Assembly (NCBI RefSeq): GCF_007991515.1
Contig: NZ_BJYM01000018.1
Span: 1 to 64,000 of the forward strand
From: Oceanobacillus sojae
GTDB lineage: Bacteria; Bacillota; Bacilli; Bacillales; Amphibacillaceae
Reading direction: 5' to 3'
DNA: 64,000 nt
Below are positions 26,491 through 35,503 of this stretch, one piece after another (position 1 is the first letter of the stretch; the number at the start of each line of letters is the position of its first letter). The notes beneath the pieces are model-generated. The model ran no database searches. It was given only the letters and a program-made list of their open reading frames with translations, and was not told where the DNA came from. A program made the position numbers and the translations under genes.

Positions 26491-26607
26491 ATGAAAAAAA
26501 TATTTATTAATTACTTAGCTTTTATATTAATCTTTTTCGGTATCATACCGTCTCTCCCGCAGCGTATTCTTTATATAAATCACGATAATAGGCATCCTTA
26601 TTCATAA
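26491..26607 (+). pseudogene. Truncated short frame with signal-like N-terminus
   Basis: A 38-codon frame begins MKKIFINYLAFILIFFGIIP after a GGGAG site 12 bases upstream and an AT-rich promoter-like stretch. From about 26543 it overlaps the 3' end of the ABC exporter gene on the other strand and stops. It looks like the 5' end of a secreted or membrane-protein gene cut off by insertion of the exporter gene; a genuine small protein is also possible. Confidence 0.3.
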
Positions 26608-27502
26608 GTTCATTATGGGAGCCTTTTGCACGTATCTCTCCTTTATCTAAAACAATAATATAATCTACCTGTTTAATTGTAGAAGCTTTATGAGCAATCA
26701 CCAATGTTATCCGCTCATTTTTAAAGTTTAATAATACTTCCTGAATCTGTTCCTCTGATTGATAATCTAATGCAGAAGTCGCCTCATCAAAAAGAAATAT
26801 AGGTGCATCACGCAATATTGCCCGGGCAATGGATATTTTTTGCCGCTGCCCACCGGATAAACCTGATCCCCCTTCTCCTACTTCTATAGCTAATCCATTC
26901 GGTAAATGGTTTATCAGATCATCAAACTTCAGATTTTTTAATAATGTTTTTATCTCAGTTTCCGTAGCCTGTAAATTACCATAACGGATATTCTCCAAAA
27001 CTGTACCGGAGAATAAATATTGATCCTGACTGACAAAAGAAAAATATTGCATTAGCTCTCCATACGTCATTTCATTCGTGTTTTTATTATTAATCTTTAT
27101 CATTCCAGAATAAGGGAAGAATCCCAGCAGAAGCTTAAAAATAGTTGATTTTCCCGATCCGTTATGGCCGACAATCGCAACAAATTGATTTTCTTTCACT
27201 TCCAGACTAATATCATTCAATATTTTCCTGTTTCCTTCATCATAAGAAAAGCTCACTTTGTCTACAGAAATATGATTACTCTCCTGAAATGCAGCTAATG
27301 CTTCGGGAAATGATGTAAATTGCCTTTTTTCCTTTAAAACACGAAATATTCGTTCACAGGCTGATAAGGATTCCTGCGTTGTTCCCCAAACCTGTGCTAA
27401 TCCGGAAAATGGCCATACAACGTGATTTAACAGTTGAATAAAGGCAAGCAGCGCTCCTACCGTAATTTCACCTATCAAGATAAGCACCCAAACCAAACGC
27501 AA
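26543..27502 (-). CDS. ABC exporter, C-terminal fragment (ATPase) of a frameshifted gene
   Basis: A 319-residue frame with the last membrane helices and the ATPase domain of a multidrug-type ABC half-transporter. Walker A GHNGSGKST (near 112-120), signature LSGGQRQK, Walker B IFLFDEATSALD and switch His are all intact. It lacks its own ribosome site and starts inside the overlap with the upstream frame, continuing the same protein at the point where that one stops (GEITVGALLAFIQLLNH continues the membrane domain). Together the two frames equal one normal ~580-residue exporter, so this is one gene with a frameshift near 27470-27490. Confidence 0.8.
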   Translation of the reverse strand: MRLVWVLILIGEITVGALLAFIQLLNHVVWPFSGLAQVWGTTQESLSACERIFRVLKEKRQFTSFPEALAAFQESNHISVDKVSFSYDEGNRKILNDISLEVKENQFVAIVGHNGSGKSTIFKLLLGFFPYSGMIKINNKNTNEMTYGELMQYFSFVSQDQYLFSGTVLENIRYGNLQATETEIKTLLKNLKFDDLINHLPNGLAIEVGEGGSGLSGGQRQKISIARAILRDAPIFLFDEATSALDYQSEEQIQEVLLNFKNERITLVIAHKASTIKQVDYIIVLDKGEIRAKGSHNELMNKDAYYRDLYKEYAAGETV

Positions 27503-28268
27503 TCAGAAAGGTTAAAAATCCAACTGCCTGTGACGAGCCTTGTAAAGCAGCTTGTACTTTTCCTTTCTGCAAATCATAATTAAAAATTTTCTTTGTTAAA
27601 CCTCCAAATTTTTCAGCTACCAGATTTCCGATTAAATAAGTTCTTACAAAGGGCATATTATTCATTGTTTCCTGGATATAGCTTTGACTTTGTGACACCT
27701 GCTCCTGTAATTCACCAGAAATTTTTCTCATCGATGTACCAAAAACTTTTCCAATCAGGATAATTAGCGGACCAATCAGGCCACAAATTAATGCCAGCTG
27801 CCATTGGATATTGATTAAAAATATAAAGGCGGCTATTGCGACAAGAGGCCCTTGTATAAGACTAATGAGTGTATTTCCCATCAAATCTCCTACAACGTTT
27901 ACATCATTAATTATTCTTGAAGAATTTTCTCCAGATTTTGTTTTACTAAAAAATTGCATTGGTAATTTTAAATAATGATCAAACAAACGTAAACGCAGGT
28001 TATTTCTAACAAATGAAGAAATGTAATTTTTTATCAGCACATCAAAATAATTTTGTGCAAATGTAAAAAATAGTATGAGAATACCAATGATTAATATAAA
28101 GCGAAATTCTTTCGTATTGCCGTCTAAAGCTGAATCCGTAATGTTCATCATAAACCAGGGAAGAACCAAATCTAAAATTATTCCAGTAAATAAACAAATC
28201 ATAAGCAATGCATATGTAAATTTTTTCTTTTTTACATATGCAAATAATTCTGAGTAAATCCCCTTCAT
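27468..28268 (-). CDS. ABC exporter, N-terminal fragment (membrane domain) of a frameshifted gene
   Basis: A 266-residue frame holding the first five or so helices of the membrane domain of a type IV exporter (LmrA/BmrA-like). The family stretch around SSRIINDVNVVGDLMGNTL and NMPFVRTYLIGN is clear. It ends at GAYLDR, in the middle of a helix where homologues continue into the next frame. No homopolymer run or slippery sequence is seen at the shift, so a disabling indel or a sequence error is more likely than programmed frameshifting. The divergent PadR gene 390 bases away may be its regulator. Confidence 0.8.
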   Translation of the reverse strand: MKGIYSELFAYVKKKKFTYALLMICLFTGIILDLVLPWFMMNITDSALDGNTKEFRFILIIGILILFFTFAQNYFDVLIKNYISSFVRNNLRLRLFDHYLKLPMQFFSKTKSGENSSRIINDVNVVGDLMGNTLISLIQGPLVAIAAFIFLINIQWQLALICGLIGPLIILIGKVFGTSMRKISGELQEQVSQSQSYIQETMNNMPFVRTYLIGNLVAEKFGGLTKKIFNYDLQKGKVQAALQGSSQAVGFLTFLIAFGLGAYLDR

Positions 28269-28613
28269 CGTTCTGCGTCCCCTTTTCTATTAAAGTGATA
28301 AAATATACTGCAGCTGCTAATCAGCGAACTATATTAGAATTTGACAGTTACATTTATGGAAATACCTTTAATAACAAAAGATAATAATATAATTTTTTGA
28401 TTGGCTTACACAATTAAATATTCCCTTTCTTTACAAACATTTCTACATTAATACTTTAACATTATAACGTTATTATTTATATGAATTTTCAAAAAAATTA
28501 ATACAATTGGGTTATTTATAAAAAACATAACGGCATTGCTCATCTACCTTTTGAATTTTTATAAAAAATCAGATTAAAACTGTTCTTTACTTTCTAAATA
28601 AATTCCTGCATTA
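28269..28613. other. AT-rich intergenic between ABC exporter and PadR genes
   Basis: No gene, hairpin or clear promoter pair is recognised here. It must contain the divergent promoters of the exporter and PadR genes. Confidence 0.4.
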
Positions 28614-28645
28614 TATATCTTGATGATACATATCAAAAAGATATA
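28614..28645. promoter_or_regulatory. Dyad upstream of the PadR gene
   Basis: Nested inverted repeats TATATCT/AGATATA (28614-28620 and 28639-28645) and TGAT/ATCA (28621-28635) lie directly before the AAGGTGAG ribosome site. The position fits autorepression by the PadR protein. Confidence 0.45.
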
Positions 28646-28656
28646 AGGTGAGATAA

Positions 28657-29196
28657 ATGAAAAAATACAACGATACAACATACGCTATCCTCGGCATTTT
28701 AACAACTGACTGCCGTTCAGGCTATGAAATAAAACAATTTATTGATAATAGTCTGAACCACTTTTGGAAAATCAGCTATGGACAGATTTATCCAACATTA
28801 AAACGGCTGGAAGAAGAAGGCTTGGCAACTATACAGGCAACCTCCCAGGAAGGAAAACCTGATCGTAAGGAATACTTTCTGACAGCAAAAGGGAAAGAAA
28901 TATTAAAGGATTGGCTGGAAAAGCCGTTAAAGCAGTTGCCGGTGGAACGAAATGAAGTATTGCTGAAGCTGTTTTTTGGAAATCATCAGACAGAAGAACA
29001 AACTATTCGTCTATTGGAGGATTATAAACAAAAATTAGAAAAGATTTATCAGACGTACGAAGGTATTGAAGCGGGAATAGCCAGCCATAACAATAATCAA
29101 AGCGATGCAAAATATTGGCTGTTTACATTGGATTACGGAAAGCGGACAACTGCGGCCGCAATGGAATGGTGTGACACAACGTTAAAGGAAATTTAA
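28657..29196 (+). CDS. PadR family transcriptional regulator
   Basis: A 179-residue PadR-type repressor. The winged helix covers YAILGILTTDCRSGYEIKQFID and the wing GKPDRKEYFLTAKG (about residues 9-80); a C-terminal coiled-coil domain forms the dimer (about 95-175). PadR proteins commonly repress efflux or phenolic-acid genes. It is followed 22 bases later by the DUF4188 gene in the same direction, which suggests an operon, and it is divergent from the broken ABC exporter. Confidence 0.9.
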   Translation: MKKYNDTTYAILGILTTDCRSGYEIKQFIDNSLNHFWKISYGQIYPTLKRLEEEGLATIQATSQEGKPDRKEYFLTAKGKEILKDWLEKPLKQLPVERNEVLLKLFFGNHQTEEQTIRLLEDYKQKLEKIYQTYEGIEAGIASHNNNQSDAKYWLFTLDYGKRTTAAAMEWCDTTLKEI

Positions 29197-29218
29197 AATT
29201 TTAGAGGAGGAATCATCC

Positions 29219-29704
29219 ATGGGTAAAAAAATTTATACTGGCAGATACACGACAGAAAACGATCAGGATGTCGTTGTTTTTATCATCGGGATGCGAATCA
29301 ATAAAAGACTTGCAGTTCGAAAATGGGGTCCCGTCTTCACAGCCATGCCCGGTATGATTAAAGAACTTTATGAAAATCAGGAGGATTTAGGATTTCTTTC
29401 CATGGAAAGCTATTTTGGCTTGCGCACCACAATAATGGTTCAATACTGGCGTTCTACAGAAGATTTACTCGCTTATGCAAAAGGAAAAAAACATTTGACT
29501 GCATGGCAGAATTTCAACAAAAAGGTTGGAGAAAATGATGCTGTCGGATTCTACCATGAAACCTATCAAATAAAGGCAGGAAGCTATGAATCTGTCTATC
29601 GGAATATGCCATTATTTGGGATGGGAAATGCAAAAAAACACATCCCTATCACCGCTCCGCACAATTCTGCCCGCAAACGGCTCCAGGGTGTGAAGACAAA
29701 TTAA
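29219..29704 (+). CDS. DUF4188 domain protein (monooxygenase-like fold)
   Basis: A 161-residue soluble protein. Conserved features of DUF4188 are visible: VVVFIIGMRINKRLAVRKWGPV near the start, then MVQYWRSTEDLLAYAKGKKHLTAW and VGFYHETYQI. The family has a dimeric ferredoxin-like fold similar to heme-degrading or antibiotic monooxygenases, with no proven reaction. Its coupling to a PadR regulator recurs in Bacilli and suggests that it is induced by the PadR ligand. GGAGG lies nine bases before ATG. Confidence 0.82.
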   Translation: MGKKIYTGRYTTENDQDVVVFIIGMRINKRLAVRKWGPVFTAMPGMIKELYENQEDLGFLSMESYFGLRTTIMVQYWRSTEDLLAYAKGKKHLTAWQNFNKKVGENDAVGFYHETYQIKAGSYESVYRNMPLFGMGNAKKHIPITAPHNSARKRLQGVKTN

Positions 29705-29739
29705 AATTGATTTTCATTTTATTAATTTTCCCCCTACAA

Positions 29740-29774
29740 AATAAGCGCCAAAACTTGAATGCTTTTGGCGCTTA
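29740..29774. terminator. Bidirectional terminator between DUF4188 and tatA
   Basis: 15-bp arms AATAAGCGCCAAAAG-like with an 8-nt loop and T-rich flanks on the plus strand, between convergent genes. Confidence 0.85.
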
Positions 29775-29783
29775 TTTTTATGG

Positions 29784-29972
29784 TTAACTTTTATCTTTTT
29801 GTTCTGTGTTCTCTGTTTTATCTTCCATAATATCATTCGCTGTGCTTTTAAACTCCCGCAATGTTTCTCCGGCAGCCTTTCCAATCTCGGGTAACTTTTT
29901 TGGTCCAAAAATAATTAATGCCAGAACAACAATAAGAATTAATCCGGGGATTCCTATATTTGCCAATCCCAT
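29784..29972 (-). CDS. tatA: Twin-arginine translocase subunit TatA
   Basis: A 62-residue TatA/E protein: short N-terminus, one membrane helix ([15 protein letters not shown]), the [15 protein letters not shown] hinge and amphipathic helix, then a charged tail. It forms the pore part of the Sec-independent exporter for folded, cofactor-loaded proteins. It lies 39 bases after a GMC oxidoreductase gene whose partner carries a twin-arginine signal, so it probably serves that enzyme. No tatC is seen in the window. GGAGGTGA precedes ATG. Confidence 0.92.
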   Translation of the reverse strand: MGLANIGIPGLILIVVLALIIFGPKKLPEIGKAAGETLREFKSTANDIMEDKTENTEQKDKS

Positions 29973-30011
29973 CAGAAGTCACCTCCAGCTCTCAAATAAA
30001 TTTTTCGTACA

Positions 30012-31751
30012 TTAAACCAGTCTCTTTTGACTCTTTGCTTCCACCAGCTGACCGCCATTTTTTAGGAATTCCATCATTCCTTCTGCTGCACGATAGGTTA
30101 AGGCGGCAGCTGTTGTTGTCGGATTGGTACAGCTGAAATGCGGGAAAGCACTTGCACCACATACAAACAGGTTATCCATATCCCACATTTGCAAATAACT
30201 ATTTACAGCGGATGTTTCTGGATCTTTTCCCATGATTACACCGCCACCGTTATGCTGAAAGGCAAGTCCTCCGCTGAAATGCTCCGGCATTGGATAAGCC
30301 AGAATATGTGTTGCTCCCATCTCTTCTAAAATCTCAACATGTTTTTCTTGAATAAATTCATGTATTGCCTTGTCATTATCTGAATAATCCCATGTAATCC
30401 GTATTAACGGATCCCCGTTGGCATCTGTATAGGTCGGGTCCAGATCAAGATAATACTCTTGATAAGGAAGAGTAGCCTTTTGACTGAATATCATAAGAAA
30501 TCGATTCGCATAAAATAAAGATTTCTCTTTAAATTCTTTCCCCCATTGCGGTGTACCCTCCGGCACTATATTATTCGCTACTGGTGCATTCCCTGTAATA
30601 CGTGCTTCAATTTGACCGCCATGCAGAAAATCTAAATCATGATGATCTACTAAATCCCCTGTATAGTCTGTTATCGCCATTCCATATGCTCCAGTGGATA
30701 CATAATTATTAAATTTTTCATTATCAAACAGACCATGCGAAGACGTCACGCCATGATGATCTGTAAAGTTTTTTCCGATTACACCTGTCCCGTTTTCCGG
30801 GTTATATGGTTTACCAATTTCAGATAATAACAGCAGCCGGACGTTATTAAATACATAGCTTGTCAATACAACTAAATCTGCTGGCTGCTCGAATTCTTGT
30901 CCCGTTCTGGTATCTTCATATAATACACCAACTGCTTTTCCATTTTCATGTAATATTCGAATTACCCTTGCATGTGTTCTCAATTCAAAATTGCCGGTTT
31001 TTTTTGCTGTCGGGATTACTGTCATAACTGGATCAGCTTTCGCTCCATATTCACAATAGTTACTTCCGCAAAATCCACAATACTGACAGGCATTTAATGT
31101 TTCACCATCCGGATTTGTATATTGCTCTGAAAGTGTACCGCTAGGAATAACAAATGGATTATACCCCATTTTTTTCACAGCCTCTTCAAATAGAAGCATT
31201 TGACGATTCTTTTTTAAAGGCGGTGTTGGATAATCGTCCGAACGTTCCGGGTAATTTGGGTCTGGCTCACCAGAAATACCTGCCATTTTTTCAAACTTAT
31301 CATAATACGGTTCTAATTCGTCATACGTAATTCCCCAATCCTGTAAAGTCATATTTTTAGGGATTTTTTCTTCCCCATACTTTTCAATTGTTTTGGAACG
31401 AATCTCAAAATCATAAGGGTAATAACGATGTGTTTGCGCTCCCCAATGACTTCCTCCCCCGCCGATACCTTCTCCGATAACAGCTGTCGATTTATCTCTA
31501 ATCGGCCGGGCATCTTCTTCAAGTGTATTTCTGACTGTATAGGTTTCATTGGTTAATTTTTCGTAGCCTTCTCCCCTCACCGGATAACGTACTTCATCAT
31601 GTGTGTGGAGATAATCCTTTATATCCTTCTCTTTTCCTTTATCAAGGCCCACCACCTTATAACCGGCCTTGGTAAGCTCTGCCGCAACAATTCCACCCAT
31701 CCAGCCGACACCGACAGTAACAACATCCACTTTATCTAATTTTTTCGCCAT
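30012..31751 (-). CDS. GMC oxidoreductase, gluconate 2-dehydrogenase flavoprotein-like
   Basis: A 579-residue FAD enzyme of the glucose-methanol-choline family. The FAD loop VGVGWMGGIVAAEL (about residues 12-25), the GGGSHWGAQTHRYYPYDF segment, and the C-terminal His-Asn region (AFQHNGGGVIMG, later NPTTTAAALTYRAAE) match membrane-bound gluconate or sorbitol dehydrogenase large subunits. A CQYCGFCGSNYCEYGAK cluster (near 225-240) is present, as in this subgroup. It has no signal of its own and should be carried out by the Tat signal of the small subunit encoded 20 bases upstream. The cytochrome c subunit of the Gram-negative enzymes is absent. Confidence 0.88.
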   Translation of the reverse strand: MAKKLDKVDVVTVGVGWMGGIVAAELTKAGYKVVGLDKGKEKDIKDYLHTHDEVRYPVRGEGYEKLTNETYTVRNTLEEDARPIRDKSTAVIGEGIGGGGSHWGAQTHRYYPYDFEIRSKTIEKYGEEKIPKNMTLQDWGITYDELEPYYDKFEKMAGISGEPDPNYPERSDDYPTPPLKKNRQMLLFEEAVKKMGYNPFVIPSGTLSEQYTNPDGETLNACQYCGFCGSNYCEYGAKADPVMTVIPTAKKTGNFELRTHARVIRILHENGKAVGVLYEDTRTGQEFEQPADLVVLTSYVFNNVRLLLLSEIGKPYNPENGTGVIGKNFTDHHGVTSSHGLFDNEKFNNYVSTGAYGMAITDYTGDLVDHHDLDFLHGGQIEARITGNAPVANNIVPEGTPQWGKEFKEKSLFYANRFLMIFSQKATLPYQEYYLDLDPTYTDANGDPLIRITWDYSDNDKAIHEFIQEKHVEILEEMGATHILAYPMPEHFSGGLAFQHNGGGVIMGKDPETSAVNSYLQMWDMDNLFVCGASAFPHFSCTNPTTTAAALTYRAAEGMMEFLKNGGQLVEAKSQKRLV

Positions 31752-31771
31752 ATTATCCCCCTTTTCTTACA

Positions 31772-32548
31772 TTACATATGGTTGCTTAAGCTCATCGGTT
31801 CTTTTTTAACAAATTCCTCTACTTCTACAACATCTGTATAAGACATATACGCTCCAGGAAATTCCTTCATTCTCCAGCCTTCCATATCCTTATTGCCGCC
31901 ATATAACGGATCAGCGTAACAACCTTCCAGTGTCAGTTGTCTTAATAGTGCAAAAAATCCAGCGGAAGAAACCAGATTCATTTCTATTTCTCCTGCCTCA
32001 AAGCCTTTTAAAATTTCAATTTGTGCATCTTCCTCTAAATTATTGAAAATATCATTATATTTGGACTGGCTGACTTCATTCAATTTACGTAAACCAGTCA
32101 GCATGGTATCTCCACGATTTAAAGGAGATTCCCCTTCAAGAAATGGCCGTTTCCGATAGTCGTCTATGTTTTTCCCCCACGGGGATGCTAACTGCTTATC
32201 AATATAATAGGGTGCGCCCAAAGCAATTGCTCCGGGGCCATTTTCGTCCTCCGGGAATATGATTTCTGCCGCTGCCGAGAGTGTTAATAAATCTTCAATT
32301 CTCGTAAAAAACTGCATCGCTTCTGTAAAAGTATTATGCCCCCCTGAACCATGATGATGACTATCCTCAGAAGCAGGCTCGTACTTCTCTGTTTTAAAAG
32401 GCTTACTTATAAAACTTCCTAAAAGAATCCCGCCAACAATTCCACCGGTTGTCATCCCTGCAGTCTTTATAAATTGACGTTTCGATAGATCTACTTCTTC
32501 TTGATTATCACTTACATTCTTTTGGTTGGCATCCTTGTTTTCTGTCAT
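31772..32548 (-). CDS. Gluconate 2-dehydrogenase subunit 3-like protein with Tat signal
   Basis: A 258-residue small subunit with an N-terminal twin-arginine-type signal: SKRQFIKTAGMTTGGIVGGILLGSF (about residues 22-46), here K-R rather than R-R. A His-rich segment (EDSHHHGSGGHN) follows. The C-terminal part matches the gluconate dehydrogenase subunit 3 family, with YGGNKDMEGWRMKEFPGAYMSY as its hallmark end. It escorts and anchors the GMC flavoprotein at the outer membrane face. First gene of the run to tatA. The KR variant of the twin-arginine pair is unusual but known to be tolerated. Confidence 0.87.
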   Translation of the reverse strand: MTENKDANQKNVSDNQEEVDLSKRQFIKTAGMTTGGIVGGILLGSFISKPFKTEKYEPASEDSHHHGSGGHNTFTEAMQFFTRIEDLLTLSAAAEIIFPEDENGPGAIALGAPYYIDKQLASPWGKNIDDYRKRPFLEGESPLNRGDTMLTGLRKLNEVSQSKYNDIFNNLEEDAQIEILKGFEAGEIEMNLVSSAGFFALLRQLTLEGCYADPLYGGNKDMEGWRMKEFPGAYMSYTDVVEVEEFVKKEPMSLSNHM

Positions 32549-33057
32549 GTGATTTCCCCCTTTTTTTCAAATCACAACTTCAACATATATATTTGAAGTA
32601 CCTCCTTTCAAGACAATGGCAGAAAGAACTATTTTATCTATATGATGTGTTTCTGTAATCAGTAGAAAATATATATCTGTAATGCTTCTTGAGATTATTT
32701 TTGGTTATATTTAAGAAAATAGGAAAACATAAACATTTTTAATTTTCCAAAAATAAAAGTTAAAACTATTTATTTTAATATAAAAAAACTCCTTAAAATT
32801 GATTGACCATTTAGATTTATTCCCTTACGTCATGGTATAAATATATATATGAATAATTTGTCTTATATATAACTGATGTTTAAATAAACATCTTTTCATT
32901 CTATTTTCACCCAGTAAAAATATCAGATACTTTGAATCTATATTGTATTTTAGATAAATGATAGAATTTGAAAAAGCAGTCAAAAAAAGGATTAATATTT
33001 AATTACAGGGGAACGTTATAACATGTAAGCTAAAAAATACATTACGGAGGTTTTTTT
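32549..33057. other. AT-rich intergenic, no gene seen
   Basis: It separates the divergent gluconate-dehydrogenase-like operon and the four-helix copper protein gene. No open frame with a ribosome site is found except the AGGAGG-like site before 33058. No clear operator dyad was recognised. Confidence 0.45.
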
Positions 33058-33384
33058 ATGTTGCATAAACAACATCAGCAGTTGATTGAGGCACTGCAAA
33101 GTTGCATCGTTGCCTGTAACCACTGCTATGATGCATGCCTTAAAGAAGAAGATATACAAATGATGGCTGGATGTATCCGATTAGACCGGGAATGTGCTGA
33201 AATTTGCTCCTATCTTGCACAAGCTTTATGCAGAGATACTCCTTTTACTGCTGAGCTAGCTTCTGTTTGTGCTGCCATTTGTGAAGCATGTGGAAATGAA
33301 TGCAGACAGCATGATCATGAGCATTGTCAGAAGTGTGCTGATGCATGTTTTCAATGTGCAGAAGCATGTAAAAAGATTGCTTAA
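33058..33384 (+). CDS. Four-helix bundle copper-binding protein (Csp/DUF326 type)
   Basis: A 108-residue protein with 14 or more Cys arranged as CxxxC pairs along helices (IVACNHCYDACL, GCIRLDRECAEIC, VCAAICEACGNEC, CQKCADACFQCAEAC). This is the pattern of cytosolic copper storage proteins, which bind many Cu(I) ions inside a four-helix bundle. There is no signal peptide, so it is of the cytosolic Csp3 kind, similar to Bacillus YhjQ. No copper ATPase or CsoR lies nearby. ACGGAGG precedes ATG. Confidence 0.9.
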   Translation: MLHKQHQQLIEALQSCIVACNHCYDACLKEEDIQMMAGCIRLDRECAEICSYLAQALCRDTPFTAELASVCAAICEACGNECRQHDHEHCQKCADACFQCAEACKKIA

Positions 33385-33392
33385 ATGCAAAA

Positions 33393-33429
33393 AAAGAAGC
33401 AGCTCTGTCGTCCAAAGAACTGCTTCTTT
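33393..33429. terminator. Bidirectional terminator after the copper protein gene
   Basis: 10-bp arms AAAGAAGCAG and complement, between the convergent copper-protein and peptide-binding-protein genes. Confidence 0.82.
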
Positions 33430-33434
33430 CTACA

Positions 33435-35021
33435 TTATTCCGGTTCAATAGTAACATCTCTAAAGAATGGGAAGCTGCTTGGAAACTGATAGAATCCATT
33501 CACTTCATCACGCAAACCGGATAAAAGTACAGAATGATAAATAGGTACAATTGGCGCCTCATCTACAATAATTTGCTGTGCGTCGGCATACAGGGATAAG
33601 CGTGCTGCTTCATCCCCTTCTTGTCTTGCCTGCTCCAGCAGCTCATCCACCTCTTCATTTGCATAGAAGGAACGATTTCCTGGTGCACCTGCATTGTCGG
33701 AATGAAACATTGGATATAATCCATAATCAGCGTCCAATGTTACCGTTCCCCAACTCCCTAAAAACATGTCGACACTGCCATTTGCTGTATCTTCCAAATA
33801 AGTGGCCGTTTCTGTCATTTGAATATTTACATCAATTCCAATTTCTTTCAGCTGGGATTGAATAACCTGTGCAATATCGCCTGTATTTGTATCATAAGCC
33901 ATTAAGGTTATTTCCAAGCCATCTGCAAAACCCGCATCCTCCAGCAATGTTTTCGCTTCTTCCACATCTCTGTCTATGGGTTCTATATTTTCATCATAGC
34001 CAAATACAGTCGGGGCAAGAGGCCCTTTGGCAGGTAAAGCAATCCCATTTAGAACACCATTAATAATTTCATCTTTATTAATGGTCATTGCAATAGCCTG
34101 ACGAACTCTTTCATCATTAAACGGCTCACGCTCTACGTTAAAACCGAGATATGTCATACTGGCACTGTCAGACTGCATTACATGGGTACCTCCATTGTCA
34201 TCCACTTCTTCAACATTATTGGCATTCACGGGGTAGATAAAGTCTGAATCTCCTGTCTGGAGTTCAGCAATTCGAGTTAAGTCCTCCGGAACAAAATGAA
34301 AAGCAATAGCTTCCACTCCAGCCTGCTCTCCCCAATAATCTTCATTCTTTACTACAGTAATTTCTCCACTGACTGCACGCTCCTCAAATTTAAAGTAACC
34401 TGTTCCCACCGGATTTTCATTAATAGTAGAAAAAGGCTCTTCACCATTTGCAATTGCTTCATTATCTGCTTCAATCGCTTCCAAGCTGATCATATGACCG
34501 CCAGGATGTGCTAAATGGGCAGGTAATGCGGAAAACGGATATTCTGTTTCAATATGAACTGTGTAATCATCAATCACTTCGACATTTTTAATCATGTCAA
34601 ATAGAAAACCAAGTGGAGAGCCTATGTCTGGATCACGTACACGATCTAAATTTGCTTTAACTACTTCTGCATTAAAGGCTGATCCATCATGGAAAGTGAC
34701 ATCTTCACGCAGCTTCGCCTCCCACATCGTATCCTCGATTTGCTCCAGACTTTCAGCCAGTGCAGGCTGTATTTCCAAATCAGTATTCTGTTCTACCAGC
34801 GTATCATACAAGGTATTCATTACATATAAAGAATTTCCATCATTTGCAGCATGCGGGTCAAGCGATACAGGCTCTGATGCCAGCCCCGCTTTCAACTTCA
34901 TTTCTTCAGCAGCCTCTTTGGCAGGGGCTCCCGTTTCGTCTTGCGGTCCACTATCGTCTGCACATGCTGCCATAATGAACAACATAGAAAACAACAAAGC
35001 CAATCCAATTATTTTCTTCAA
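33435..35021 (-). CDS. ABC substrate-binding lipoprotein, peptide/glutathione/nickel family 5
   Basis: A 528-residue lipoprotein of the DppA/GsiB class. The signal peptide ends in lipobox MAAC (Cys near residue 20). The hallmark NTLYDTLVEQNTDLEIQPALAES, then MWEAKLREDVTFHDGSAFNAEVVKANLDR, is typical of glutathione- or dipeptide-binding proteins. It should deliver a peptide-like substrate to a permease, but no permease or ATPase genes of this class are in the window, so it must share components encoded elsewhere. The start is TTG with GGAGG seven bases upstream. Confidence 0.9.
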   Translation of the reverse strand: MKKIIGLALLFSMLFIMAACADDSGPQDETGAPAKEAAEEMKLKAGLASEPVSLDPHAANDGNSLYVMNTLYDTLVEQNTDLEIQPALAESLEQIEDTMWEAKLREDVTFHDGSAFNAEVVKANLDRVRDPDIGSPLGFLFDMIKNVEVIDDYTVHIETEYPFSALPAHLAHPGGHMISLEAIEADNEAIANGEEPFSTINENPVGTGYFKFEERAVSGEITVVKNEDYWGEQAGVEAIAFHFVPEDLTRIAELQTGDSDFIYPVNANNVEEVDDNGGTHVMQSDSASMTYLGFNVEREPFNDERVRQAIAMTINKDEIINGVLNGIALPAKGPLAPTVFGYDENIEPIDRDVEEAKTLLEDAGFADGLEITLMAYDTNTGDIAQVIQSQLKEIGIDVNIQMTETATYLEDTANGSVDMFLGSWGTVTLDADYGLYPMFHSDNAGAPGNRSFYANEEVDELLEQARQEGDEAARLSLYADAQQIIVDEAPIVPIYHSVLLSGLRDEVNGFYQFPSSFPFFRDVTIEPE

Positions 35022-35447
35022 ATTTACTCCTCCTATTTTTTTATCATAAAAGTAAAATTACATTCATTTTGCTAAGAATACAATCCTTCTAATTGAGGAT
35101 AAGTATATCCTATTTTGAATAGAGAGAGAAGAAACAAGCATCTTATTAAAAATATTGACGCAAATGCTTTACCAATGCTTCTGATTAAAATTATTTGAGA
35201 ATAAATTTATTTTCACTTTAAATATTGCTCTTCTGCCCAAATTACTCGACATTATTAAAAAAAGCTTTTTTATACTTTTTACTCCGTTTTTCAATCTATA
35301 TAAATGAAAAGAATATCTAATAGGAATAAGAGCAGGCAGACATTTAAAAGATATGATATTTGAATAATGTATAACAGATGAAAAAACAGCCCCAGAAAAA
35401 TTCATTAAAACAGCTATCCCTTATCTCATATCTGGAATTTAATAAAA
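35022..35447. other. Intergenic, no gene seen
   Basis: AT-rich stretch that should hold the promoter of the binding-protein gene. No supported gene or RNA structure. Confidence 0.4.
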
Positions 35448-35487
35448 ACCATCCTTGGTGTCTTTTGGTAAGATACCAAGGATGGGT
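35448..35487 (-). terminator. Terminator of the DHA2 exporter gene
   Basis: 11-bp arms CCATCCTTGGT and complement with a loop of about 16 bases, 16 bases past the stop of the minus-strand exporter gene; AT-rich on its distal side. Confidence 0.75.
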
Positions 35488-35503
35488 CTGTTATTGTCAG
35501 ATA

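Noticed and set aside
35169..35405. 78-codon minus-strand frame
   Set aside because: No ribosome site, composition like random AT-rich DNA, no recognisable fold.
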